Shown piece by piece: positions 26,601-38,256 of a stretch of DNA of 64,000 nucleotides. Made by a program: the position numbers and the translations under genes. Position 1 is the stretch's first letter; each line of letters opens with the position of its first letter. Below the pieces are notes generated by a model, which did not search any database, had not been told where the DNA came from, and saw only the letters and a program-made list of their open reading frames with translations. The stretch lies in contig NC_092364.1 in assembly GCF_030848805.1 (NCBI RefSeq), forward strand, positions 2,852,001-2,916,000, written 5' to 3'. This stretch comes from Temnothorax longispinosus. Lineage: Eukaryota > Arthropoda > Insecta > Hymenoptera > Formicidae.

Positions 26601-28289
26601 TTCCATAAATCGTGACCGAATACCGTTCTGGCTCGCCTTTTTCATACGGGGACGCCGCGGCGATAAATCATCACGGCTTGCCACTTTGATCGTGTCGTTT
26701 CGCGCGCCACTCCATAGAAAACGCGGGTGGCGAGAGCTCTCGATTTCTTTCTCGGTGTCCTCTTCACAGCGGGATGACGCGTCGCGACGCCACCGGGAGA
26801 CCGAAGGACAAGCAACGACGAGGGTGCAACGCCTGCGCGACATCGTTGGCGTGCGTTCACGGGGGTGCCGACGATGAATGAGCTACCGGCGCTCCTCAGT
26901 GCCGCGCGAAACAGCGAAACTCATCGTCGCGACGCTATCCCGCACGCAAATAAAATATATCTACATACGTACCGTCACGTCGAGAGAATTGTGAGCCTTT
27001 CGGCAACTGCAATCCTATTCGATTCAGTCATATTGATATTTTTGGTCGATGAGCACAAAATTCGAGACTATCGTGCCGTAAAAATACCAGCTTGATGTGC
27101 GACAGGTATAAATTGCGTTCGTTAATCGTCAGTTTCTATATAGTCACAGTCCGAATTTTTATTTTACGATTTTTTATTTCACGATTTCAGCCATCATTAT
27201 AATCCTCTCTGAAAGGAATATAAAAAATTTTTACGATTTAATACATCACGAAAGTGCGTTTGTCGTTTGTCACATGATCGCGCTAAATTTTGCTTTTTGA
27301 CACTATTTCGTGACAAAACTGATAAAACTATACCGATTTAAAAAATACGAAAACATAAGCATTTTGTTTGAAATCTGATTTATCAATCACATAATTTTTG
27401 TTTAATATACCTATTGATTCGATATTTAATAGAAGATTCATTAACTCTCTTGAAAATGTTCTTTCATTTCCTGGCTATTTGAGATTATTGCAATCTTATA
27501 TCATAATTATATTATCGCTTTCACGTAGATTAAAAAATTAATACATATATTTATACCATTTATCAATTAGATATGTATTTTATCTAATTGTGTATTGACC
27601 GATAATCGCAACACTCATCTTGTCACGTCTCTTAGCTGATACGTGAGAAATTTGATCATGCAGTCATAAATTGCAATCATAGATTCTCACATTGAAGTAA
27701 TCTTTGACAAGATTGTAAAAAATCATATTTTAATTTACAACATTAACCTAATCACGTATAAATTTTTAATTGCTACATAAACGATTATTTTCCATCTTTG
27801 CTAGGAATGTAACAAAAATTACGAAATTTTTATTTTTTGTACGTAATTATTATTATTATATATCTGATATTTATTCAGACATTCATTAATTACTATTTTA
27901 TGACTGCATTTTTTCTAAAACAATAAATCTTTCTACCAAAAATCTTCACCAAAAATTGACATAAAAGTCTTGAAAATTTTATATACAATAAAATTTTCTA
28001 TAATTTGAGTAAATTGAAACTTTAGGCAAAAAATAAAAATAGTTTATATTAACTTAAATATTAATAAAGCGTTCGTTGATCACGTAAAAGTTCAATGTAG
28101 GAGAATGGCAAAAAGTGATAAAGATAGAATGTCTCAGCATTTTCAAGAAATTTATGTCACAAAAATGTTATATTAGGTGCTACATCATTGAATTTATAAA
28201 TTACTCGCATAAATTTGATGGAGTACGTTACTTGAGATCGGTCGTTTTGAATAGTATTGTGCTACGACAAAATTATTCGCTACAAATTT
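23641..28289. other. Intergenic region upstream of the SLC26 gene
   Basis: Mostly AT-rich DNA. A CpG-rich patch at about 26440-26990 contains a 201-codon Arg/Ser-rich frame that I judge to be compositional. Promoter elements of the minus-strand SLC26 gene probably lie between 23.7 and 26 kb. No gene is supportable here. Confidence 0.4.
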
Positions 28290-28802
28290 GCGGTGACTGC
28301 AAGGCCAACCGCATCGGATGCAAAGTGCGCAAAAGAGATGCTTAAGGAACGCTTACGTCCAAGAAAATAATCACGTTCGAAGGACAATGTGCGGAACGTA
28401 ATAATGGAGGTACGACGTAATTTTGTATTACGTCGTTAATCATTCCTGCGTGCGTTTTCTCCGACAGAAAAACTGTGTGAATTGAAACGTCTCGTGTGCG
28501 ATCGTTTAAGGGAAGTAAGGAAAGAGAAGAAGAGGCTTTCAATAACCAATGAATTAATGCAGAATTTTCATCGTGATATGGTGATATATAATGACGATCA
28601 GTGCCCGATAACAAATATGATAACGACACCGCTTCACCGGCGTGATTGCGGGGAATAAATTTATACGCGGCGAACAATTAAATCCGCCGTTACCGCAGTG
28701 CGCGTTAACGCAATATGCACGAATGTTCTATATGCATTTGGCGAGTCCCGACGCGCTAATAAGACAGTTGAAGAGAAACGAGGAGATTTTAATCTTGGTG
28801 AG
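28290..28802 (+). pseudogene. Possible decayed or unrecognised coding stretch
   Basis: A frame in 28468-28658 follows a good acceptor (TTTTCTCCGACAG). It encodes a 61-residue highly charged segment (LCELKRLVCDRLREVRKEKK and onward) ending in TAA. A donor at 28409 would give a 58-nt intron and join upstream codons in phase. That upstream frame, with a CGDCKANRIGCK motif, is broken by a TAA at 28343-28345. Another frame continues downstream from 28624 to a consensus donor at 28802/GTGAGT (a stretch including PLPQCALTQYARMFYMHLAS). Three protein-like segments in different frames with single stops suggest an eroded gene, an assembly error, or chance. No family is recognised. Confidence 0.3.
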
Positions 28803-29296
28803 TGGCGTGCTCGCCTTATTTCTCTCGCCGTAATACTTGTCGGCGGAAGAAATTCATTAAGGCGACTTCGTTCATCATTATTCTACACCTCGCCGCGGCG
28901 CGCGGCGAAGTGCATCGGTGACGAATTAACGGGACGGTGGTGTAAAACGTGCAAAACGAAAGTGAGACAAGCTGTCATGTCGCGCCGCGTCTCTCGTCTG
29001 TACCCGCGATCTCGAAATTCCTCGTCATGAGCATCCTAATGTACATTGTTCAAAGTGAGTACCAGGGATCGCCGGGGGAGACCGCGAAGCAAAACGCTGT
29101 AATGGCACGTACGCAGATCGATTTTGTCGGCCAGGATGCGACGAGGTAAGCCAGATTTCTTAACTCGTAATTAACTCTTAATGTCAAATTAACGAGTGCC
29201 AAGTAAAAAGAAATTTTGAGACGCGATTAATGGTGCGTAAGTTAACGTTATATCAATCTTTAATAACTAATAGGCTACATAGGTTGTGTGCCGTTA

Positions 29297-29367
29297 TTTA
29301 CTGCCAGTACTGAAAATCTATAGTATGTATGTGACGTGAACTATAGATTTTTAGTACTGGCAGTGAA
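29297..29367 (+). ncRNA. Near-perfect 27-bp RNA hairpin (miRNA-like or tiny palindromic element)
   Basis: The left arm 29297-29323 pairs with the right arm 29341-29367 over all 27 positions, around a 17-nt loop. The two non-Watson-Crick positions are G-U wobbles when the plus strand is transcribed. On the minus strand they would be A-C mismatches. Flanking bases allow a little further imperfect pairing. Size and shape suit a pre-miRNA, but a very short palindromic transposon remnant is equally possible. I recognise no known miRNA sequence. Confidence 0.35.
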
Positions 29368-32300
29368 TATCGCGGAACGAAGCCATAATTTTAAATCGGG
29401 CTCCATTTCGGCTCTGCTTTGAGTCATCTTCAGCGATGCGGTAACAATTAAATCAAAATCTCATGTTTTCCGGCGGGAAATAAGTGAGTAACTTCAAAAT
29501 TTAGTAGTCTATGCTTATTCTCGCGTTCTCTCTGAGGTGGTGGGTAAGTGACACTTAACTTCTCTTTCTGCTCAAGTTATGACTGTCGTTTTGATTTCGA
29601 TTATATAATAAACTGATCATTAGCCAAGTTTTATTTAGATTTTCTCGCAGGAAATTATGCTATTTTGAAGTTACTTTTTTGAAGTCACTATTTCTTATTT
29701 GTTTTGAACTTTCAAAGCCCCTCTTTACTCTTGTCACTTGTTAATTTTATTATCGAGAGTCTTTTGTTACTTATCCAATTATTGTCAGATTATAACTATT
29801 GACTTAATTTATTCTATGTATGTACTTATGTTTCCTATTATTGTGTTTAATCTTTTTTCTTCCTCCGGATTATATATATATAATACGGTACTCCTATATT
29901 TACATCCGTCGTAATATATTATATTTATGTCAATGTTTATTAATATTTACATTAATTGATTATAATTATATTAATTAAGCTGTAATTGTGTTAAACCGAG
30001 TTTACTTTGTATAGAAAATTAATAAAATGAGATTTTTCTCGTTCATAATCCAAAAAATATTCTCTTAGAGAGTAATATGTTATGTATTCGGCTTGTGTTA
30101 TGTATTCGTATAAGAATTTGCATCACTTATTCTAATTTTTTTGATATTAAAGTCGGAAGTACAATCCCTGTTTTCTATTTCATTATGCATTATTTCTAGA
30201 CAAAAGTGTGTGACATTTAACTAGTATTAAGACTCCTGTTGCCTCACTGCATATTAAATAACGACTGCAGACAAAAGAGATAATACACGTCTTAAACCAG
30301 CATTTAATATTCGCATATGTGAGAAGTTGCTTCAACTTTAGCACAAGTTTTAGTAAAGAGAATAAGTAAAAGATGATCTATACTAATATAGATAATAAAA
30401 GACATAATTTATCGACACATTATTTTACGAAGATGATTTTTTGTTCTGTCTTATTTTCGTATATTTATCTGGAAATAAAGTTATAAAAATATTATTACAC
30501 ATGTCCACATGTCACAAAAGCAATGTTATTTTATAGAAAACTATCGGGTTACTATCGCTTCGAGTTTATTGCGCGGCATAGTATCATAATTTTTTTTTGT
30601 TGATTTTTTTATATCGAATTTTTAGTCTGTTTTTGTTAAAATTTATAAAAGATTTCGAATATTTACATTGCAGAATTTTATATAAACTCTTTACAAGCAT
30701 GTATACTTTTGTCACTGAGATTTAATGATAAAATAATAAAAAAATAAATACAAATATGAAAAATTTTGCCTTTTTTTCCCGTTGCAATTCAAAATATATC
30801 GTCTCTCAAAACAGTGATATTTATACGAAACGTACAAATATTATTAAAATGTGATAAAATAGAAATTCATTGAATCCATGTTAAGTAATAAAAGTAATGA
30901 TAGTTACATACGAGATTCCTAATTACTTTATTCCATGATAAAGCTTAACATTGGATATTTTAATTAAAATCCGGTTCATAACTATTCATAGTAGCCCGGG
31001 ATTTCAATTCATCAAATTGCATATCGTATCATTTACAGTAAAACTCAGAACAAGTTATAACGAACGGGAATGTTTTTACATGGAATTTATGGGACTGTAG
31101 GGATCATAATTTTCAGAATGGGGTTATTAAACGCTAAAATTTCTAATGTTATTTGCAGATTCTGAGGGAGATTAAGATACGTATTCGGAAACTAGGGTAG
31201 GCAGTGTTTAAACCCTTGTATCCACGATGCTAAAAATCGCTCTGAGATCTCACAAGGCTTTAAACACAAAGCTTAGGTTTATGCCAGTCACATATGTATA
31301 TTTCAGTTTAATCTCGCAGTATCAAAATAGTTATCGGTACATTTTTTGCTATAAGAGTCATTGATTACATAGCATACCGAAGTATTACATAGCATATCAT
31401 TGTCATTCGTCGCAATCACAAATAAAAATAATTTCTCGAAATAAGAAAATAAGTGTTGATTTAAAACGGGAGGGTAATACATTATGTGTATTCATTAATA
31501 TGCTACATCTGGAGTATTTTCATATCTTTCATATAGTATGTGTTTCCATATAGATTCTAAAATGATCTACGAAGTTTTTGAATTTAAAGTACTTATCAAA
31601 TTTATTTAATTCTGATTTTTTATTATTTAATCTTGAGTTGGATTTTTCTTAACGAAATGAACAGAAGATCAATTATTTATCACAAGTTTTTAATGTTAAC
31701 TATCTATGCTTTGTATTATTTCTTTAAACAATTAAAAATATAGGAAAAATATAATATAATATATAATATAATAAATTTAAGATTTTTATATCATTTCATT
31801 AAAATTATTAACATATACATATAATACTAATAAATAGGTAAATGATAAGTTACTGGAATAATTATAAAATTATAAAACATTTATTTTTAAACATAAAAAT
31901 TAAATACATTAAAATTATTATACATGTTTTATATCCTACGTTTATGCGTTATTCATTTATTCGTTATTATACCTGCGATATTATTTGAAGTTTGTATAAA
32001 ATTATCCATTCATGCTAATCTAATTCAATATTGTTACATAAAAAGTCATCTACTTTTTCCGCTAGACAATCTGAATTTAATTCTAACTAACCACGAGATA
32101 TGGTTCTCCAATAGTATTCCAACTTTACCTCTTCATCATTTTTTATATTGGTTTTAAAACTTTTCTACGGAATAATTTTACATACAGTTGAAATTGCTTG
32201 AGAGCAAATGCGGAGCGCCCATTTGTAAACGATGTTTTTCGAACCTTTAAAATCAGACATGAAAATATACAACATTACGGATATTTACTTACCTATTTTT

Positions 32301-34188
32301 ATGTTAAAATTTATTCTATCTTAATATCTTAATTTTCTATATAACATCTGCTATTAATTTCTTATATCATATATCTTATTAACTGTTAAAAATTAATCAT
32401 GTTAGTTGATAATTAATGATCTCAAATTTGAACTGTTTTGTGTGTAACTTTAAGTAAGACATAAATATTCTAAGCTATTATTTCTATTTTTGCTTAAAAA
32501 CACAATTTTATTTGTTTTTGCGTAGGAAAAAAGGAGTTTGAAAAAAGCTAAGAGCTTGAAACACGGCTTTTGTTTTAGTTTCTTCAGATTCAATTTTACA
32601 AAAACTAAAATATAACTTTCCTTTTTAGTTTTTATTTATAGTTAAACAATGATGAATATAAAAATAAAATAATAAAAATTAATAAATTTAAATTACAATG
32701 TAATTAGTAACTTATTCATGTTACACCTACTTTGCTTTAATGTTTGAAGTTTTTCATAATTGATCTTTTTTAACCTGATACGATGAATGATTCAATTTTT
32801 TGTATCGGATTTCTCTTACTTTATTTATGTCAGAGATTATTTATGACAGAGATTAAGTAACAATACACAAGTGACACCGTCATTACCATAGCGAAGTTTA
32901 TCGAGCTTGTCCTGCGTCCTGCGTAAGCTCTAGATAACTTTTGACGTTTCGAATGAACACATCCGTTAAAACGTCAAACGTGATATGACCGTTATTATTT
33001 TTTTCTACGCATGGAAATGCAGTAATTTACTTTCTGAAAAAGATACGTGTAAAACACGAGTCTTACACATTATTGAGTTATCAAAAGATGGAACTATCTA
33101 GTCAATAACCCAGTCAGGCAATAGAGCTAAATTAAGATTGATCTCGTCGTCAAACTTTCACATCGTCAATTAGTGCATTACGTGTATTATCAATAATTGC
33201 TAGTAACATAGTTATTATTATTAATTATTTGCGTTATTAAACATATATAACGAATAGATTTACACGTAACATGATTAGCGATACAGGCGATACAGTAATA
33301 TTAATTCTCACTTCATAACATTAATGATGCAATGTAAAATCAAAAGTTGCAAATGGATTATAATAATGCTATTTAAGGCGCTAAATAATATTTACATTTA
33401 TATGAATTTAAAAAACTATTGATTGTTATAAGATTTATTCCTTACATAAAAATATCATAGTAGTGACAACCTTCCTTAGCGGTACTCATTCTTTTACGTT
33501 TGTTTAGTAACACGCTCCAAATTACAAAATATAGTAGACAACAATATAAAATCAATAATAATCTTACATAGTATGCGCGTGAGGTATCTCGTGAAAATGA
33601 ATCTCACTATAACAGGATTCTACTCTTAGCGAAATTTAGGATTGAGTTATCCACGATGAAAGTTTTATCTCAGAAAAAGGTTCAGAGTCTAAATATTCAA
33701 GTATCCAAAAATTTAGGTATTCCCCATTGCCCGAGAATGTATATATGTAAGAAGTAAATATTCAAGAGTTTTTAAAAACTGATGCCAGAGATAAAATGAA
33801 TTCGTGAAATCTAAAAGACCTAAGCACCCAGTTGTCAGAAAAATTAAACGTTATTTATAAAGATAAGAAGTATCTTAGCTGTGAAGAAGTATTGTGTTAA
33901 AACTAAAATACAAATTATATATTTCAGTAACAAAGAGAAACCGAATAAAAGAAAGATAAACATTATTCACAGTTAAATAACATAAATTTATTTTAAAAAA
34001 TCGGATCCAACCGTTCTACATGAAAGTTATTAAATAGAACACGCTGCAAAGTACATTCCTTTTATGGGTTTTACACGACACACTTCGTTTTTTGGCTTCG
34101 ACCGCGGTAAATGTGTCCTTTGTCAAATCACTCACTTGAGTTTAGAATTAATTACTAATATGCTTCTACGACTAATATGCTTCTTCAG
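29368..34188. other. AT-rich intergenic DNA
   Basis: Nothing gene-like is seen over about 4.8 kb. Short open frames here match AT-rich chance ORFs, and no CpG island is present. Confidence 0.5.
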
Positions 34189-34304
34189 CGTCAGCTCTCG
34201 CTTCGCTTTCCCGACTTCCCTTACACCGGTTTTCCGCCAGATGAATTTAATTACTACATTTTGATGGAACAATTAGATTTCAAAGAGCACGGCGCCTACA
34301 CTGA
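34189..34304 (+). CDS. Possible coding exon truncated by the assembly gap
   Basis: After a CTTCTTCAG acceptor-like site the frame from 34189 stays open for 38 codons up to the N run. It reads like protein: FPDFPYTGFPPDEFNYYILM, then EQLDFKEHGAYT. The amino-acid mix (aromatic, acidic, Pro) differs from the AT-driven ORFs around it. No family is recognised, and the rest is hidden in the gap. Confidence 0.3.
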
Positions 34305-34804
34305 NNNNNNNNNNNNNNNNNNNNNNNNNNNNNNNNNNNNNNNNNNNNNNNNNNNNNNNNNNNNNNNNNNNNNNNNNNNNNNNNNNNNNNNNNNNNNNNN
34401 NNNNNNNNNNNNNNNNNNNNNNNNNNNNNNNNNNNNNNNNNNNNNNNNNNNNNNNNNNNNNNNNNNNNNNNNNNNNNNNNNNNNNNNNNNNNNNNNNNNN
34501 NNNNNNNNNNNNNNNNNNNNNNNNNNNNNNNNNNNNNNNNNNNNNNNNNNNNNNNNNNNNNNNNNNNNNNNNNNNNNNNNNNNNNNNNNNNNNNNNNNNN
34601 NNNNNNNNNNNNNNNNNNNNNNNNNNNNNNNNNNNNNNNNNNNNNNNNNNNNNNNNNNNNNNNNNNNNNNNNNNNNNNNNNNNNNNNNNNNNNNNNNNNN
34701 NNNNNNNNNNNNNNNNNNNNNNNNNNNNNNNNNNNNNNNNNNNNNNNNNNNNNNNNNNNNNNNNNNNNNNNNNNNNNNNNNNNNNNNNNNNNNNNNNNNN
34801 NNNN
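34305..34804. other. Assembly gap (500 N)
   Basis: Exactly 500 ambiguous bases, the round size of a placeholder gap. Sequence just right of it (from 34805) matches the sequence at about 40513, downstream of copy B, so the gap sits at an edge of the tandem array. Confidence 0.99.
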
Positions 34805-34963
34805 TATCTTATATCAAATGCGTGTTATAAAAATTTGTTTCCTTCATATTTGTTCCATAAACAGTTCAAAAACTTTTTTTTATAATAAATAAATAATTTT
34901 ATACGACAGTTACTAATAAGTTAGTGGTTAAAACGGAAAATTAGGTTAATGATAACCAGATAA

Positions 34964-37900
34964 TTATGATTTTAGATGTAGAATTTCGTCCAATTCTCTC
35001 TGGGTTTCATATATCATTTTTACTTTATTACACTTATATGTATCGATTGTTTGTTCGCGCATTTCTTTCCATCCGTACAAATGTTGAAATATAGGACGTG
35101 CAAAAGTTGACGAACAAAATTCAATAGCAAAGTTCAAAGCTGAGTCGACTTTCTCAGCCCATCGAATTTTAATGCATAATAGCAGCCAAGAGAACCTGTG
35201 AAATAAATGCGCTTTACGTTAAGCAAATGTGAATCAATCTGAATAAAGATATATATATTTACCGCATTACAGCAATATTTTCGCAGTATTCCTCGAATTT
35301 GTAATGTTCTAAAATACGTTTTAGTTTCTCCTCGGTTATTAAATCTGCACGAAATTGATGTAGGACATGTAGGTAGGTTAAGAATAAAAATTTCTCCAAG
35401 TGTAAATTGATATTTCTATCCCTTAAAGCATCAGGTATATTATGGGTTTGACAATCCCATATGAACCATTTTTTCACTAACTCGCAATACTTTGCTTCCC
35501 ATGCGGTCTTTTCCGGCATGATAGGTGACGGAGGGTTATCAAAGAACCACACGACCCATGCAACATCATCTAACATCTGAAAATATCATTGAAGTCGTTG
35601 TTTTTAAATGCTAAAAATATGAATACTAGTGAAACTGTTGTTTGTATGTATAAAAGAGTAGTTACCTTCTTTTTGTCAGAAAAGTATTGATACAAGTATT
35701 TTATCCAATCTTGAGTGTTTATACTCCTCAATGCAAATTCATTAAAATAAGATTTAAGAAATGGTTCGAATACTGAGGGTCCTCCTAACATATTCTCTAG
35801 TGTTTCTAAAAGCATACATCCCCTTTCATATGGCACATATTCGGTAGCTTCAATAATGGGAAACAAATCTCTCAAATTGGGTAATAAGCATTTTGGCCAG
35901 GCGACATTTGTGGATTCTTTAATCTATCATACAGTTTCAGAAAATATTGCAGTGAGAATGCAGGAATGTGTGTTTGTTTGTTTGTTTGTTGTTTATGTAT
36001 GGCAAGATTTTCTCATTTGGAAACATTAGGTATTTATTACTTCATTTTTTTTATTTAATTAAAGTTAATACCTTACCTTATATCGCAGATGGGCTATTCC
36101 TTTTCTTTTGAGAAAAGAGTTCATATCTTTAATCTGTATCAATAGTTTGCTTATAATTTTTCTGCTAATGAACATGCTGAAACTCTTATTTAACCACAAA
36201 TGCTCATAATTCGAACACGTAACTAAACATCCTGCCCAGCTCTGTGAGATATTCCGGGCAAGTGAACTGATATTAGAACGATCTCCAGGCAGTAGAATCG
36301 GCGAAATAAACATCACGCATGGACATTCTATTTTAAAATCGGCGATACTTGGTGGAAGCACGCATATATCGTATCTACCTAGAAATATCATTTTAAATGT
36401 AATATAACAAGAAACAATAACAATTAGCAAAAAGGGAGGATTGATAATACGCAAAGTTAAAATTTAATGTATATATTAAATTTAAATAAACAAATATCAA
36501 CAAGTTTGGTTGATGTTTTACCCCAAATATAAGGTCCACACAAACTTTTGGCAACCTCCAACATGCTTCCAGTATTAATGCCTGAGCGGAACGTACAGCG
36601 AGCGGAAGAAATATATGTTTTTTCGGCATATAGACTGGTCCAAGCATTAATTTCTTCTTTTTCTAGTGCGCCCACAGCAATAATGACCGCATAAGCTGGT
36701 ACTGACTTATCTTGACAGAATTCATATACGTCTAATTTCGGATTTTCGGAGTTTTTATTTCGCAAAACAGCGGACATTAGAACTGTAAATACTTTTGGTA
36801 CTGAAATCTAAACCATGAAATATATGTCAATAAAAATTAAATAGATACTTTATTTTAATTTAATTAAAATAAAAAGTTTATAAGAAAATATTAGGGATTT
36901 GAGTTTGAATGTACATTTGATTCATTTCTTCACTAATGCATTCCATCTTTTCGTAAATTTTTATTATTTTTATCAATAATATTAATAATAATCAGTCGCA
37001 CGTCATTCTTTTTATGTAAATATTGTAAATGAATCAATGCGGAATGCATACAAATACTACCTGTGATTAAATTCTTACCTTAGCAGTGTACGTAAATTTG
37101 ACAGACGGGGTATCCTGGCAGGGAAACCATGCTCTAGCATATATTAGCTGAAAAAACAGAGACTTTTACATAATCTATGTTAATGTAAAAAAAATATCCT
37201 TATATAGTCGGTTTACCTTGTTGTTAGATATAAGAAAGGAATATAAATTATCAGCAGTTTGCGCAGGTGTTAGCCAATGTAATGCAGGAGAGGTTGAAAT
37301 TGTTTCATATTTAATTTGAATTTTATATCTGAAAATAGCGTATTATGAGCGTATTCATCTTTCTAAATTAATAATTGTTAGTAATTGTACTATTCTAAAA
37401 TATATCTTATATTTACTCAGAGTTATAAATAATATCAACAGCTTGTGGTAACTGTACGTTAATAGGACTTCCAAGAGCTGCACTATCAACATCTGTATCA
37501 TGACAATCTAAAGGTTTTTCGTCAATGTCTGTGACATTTAACACAACAAGTCCGAAGCTATCTAAAATCTAATATTACACATTCAATATTACATATCAAC
37601 ACCAGACAAAATTATTGTTCGATATGGAGGAAAACATTTACTTACTATTTGGTTAACTGAAGGTTTCCTTTCTATAGTTAAAATCGCTTTTCCTTTGAGA
37701 ACTTTATCATAAAAATCCACGTTCAATTCTAAATCGATATGTTTTACACGTGCCTCTTCTTACAATTAGAAAGATACAGAAATTAAAAAATATGAATAAT
37801 AGGTAATGAGATATACATATACATGTATTGAGGAAGTATATGACGAAAAATAATATATATTGCAATTATAAAATTATTATACAATTGTGTGTAGGGATAT

Positions 37901-38256
37901 TATTTCTAAAATTTCTAAAACAAACGATTTTTATACTTTTATGCTCGTTGTAAATTTAATATATTTTATGTATTCAAGAAGGTGCGCAGAATGTTAAGTT
38001 AGTTAAAACTGTGAAAGAATAATCTAATTTTGAGAATTATAAATTGCTAAAGAGCTAAGGATATGTGCAGCAGTTTTGTCTTTTAAACGTATTAATAATT
38101 TCCGCAAATATTCCTTATTCTCTATTTCTCCAAAAAGAAAATAAGTAAGTAAGCTTAAAATTTTATATATTATGTTTATATAGCTAATTAAATAATTGAA
38201 ATACCTGGTTTCGCAAAAGAGTGTGGATCTGTAGTAGATAATACTGCAAAATCCAT
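34964..38256 (-). CDS. LTA4H-like pseudo-aminopeptidase, array copy A (intact frame)
   Basis: Ten exons splice without a break: 38205-38256, 37646-37758, 37417-37568, 37217-37328, 37079-37147, 36522-36807, 36077-36378, 35666-35923, 35263-35576 and 34964-35195. They give 629 codons, against 611 residues for human leukotriene A4 hydrolase. Family marks run the full length: HIDLELNVDF (N-terminal beta domain), ARAWFPCQDTPSVKFTYTA, SLCGPYIWG/RYDICVLPPS, VPYERGCMLL, ENMLGGPSVFEPFLKSYFNE, and the helical C-terminal domain ending in ARPIF and EILHLKS. The zinc peptidase site is lost: HEXXH reads R-N-I-S-Q (303-307), the third ligand in WLNE is Lys326, and GGMEN reads F-K-I-E-C. The proton-donor Tyr of VPY is kept (about 394). 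The carboxylate-binding Arg/Lys before TRPLF are Ser and Thr. No M1 activity is expected, so a binding or scaffolding role is possible. There is no signal peptide, so the protein is probably cytosolic. Confidence 0.85.

Noticed and set aside
26272..26877. 201-codon plus-strand open frame
   Set aside because: The length comes from a CpG-rich patch that is open in several frames on both strands. The composition (Arg/Ser) is typical of such patches and no motif is visible.
34177..34830. 217-codon open frame across the left gap
   Set aside because: Most of it is translated N. Only the part before 34305 is real sequence.
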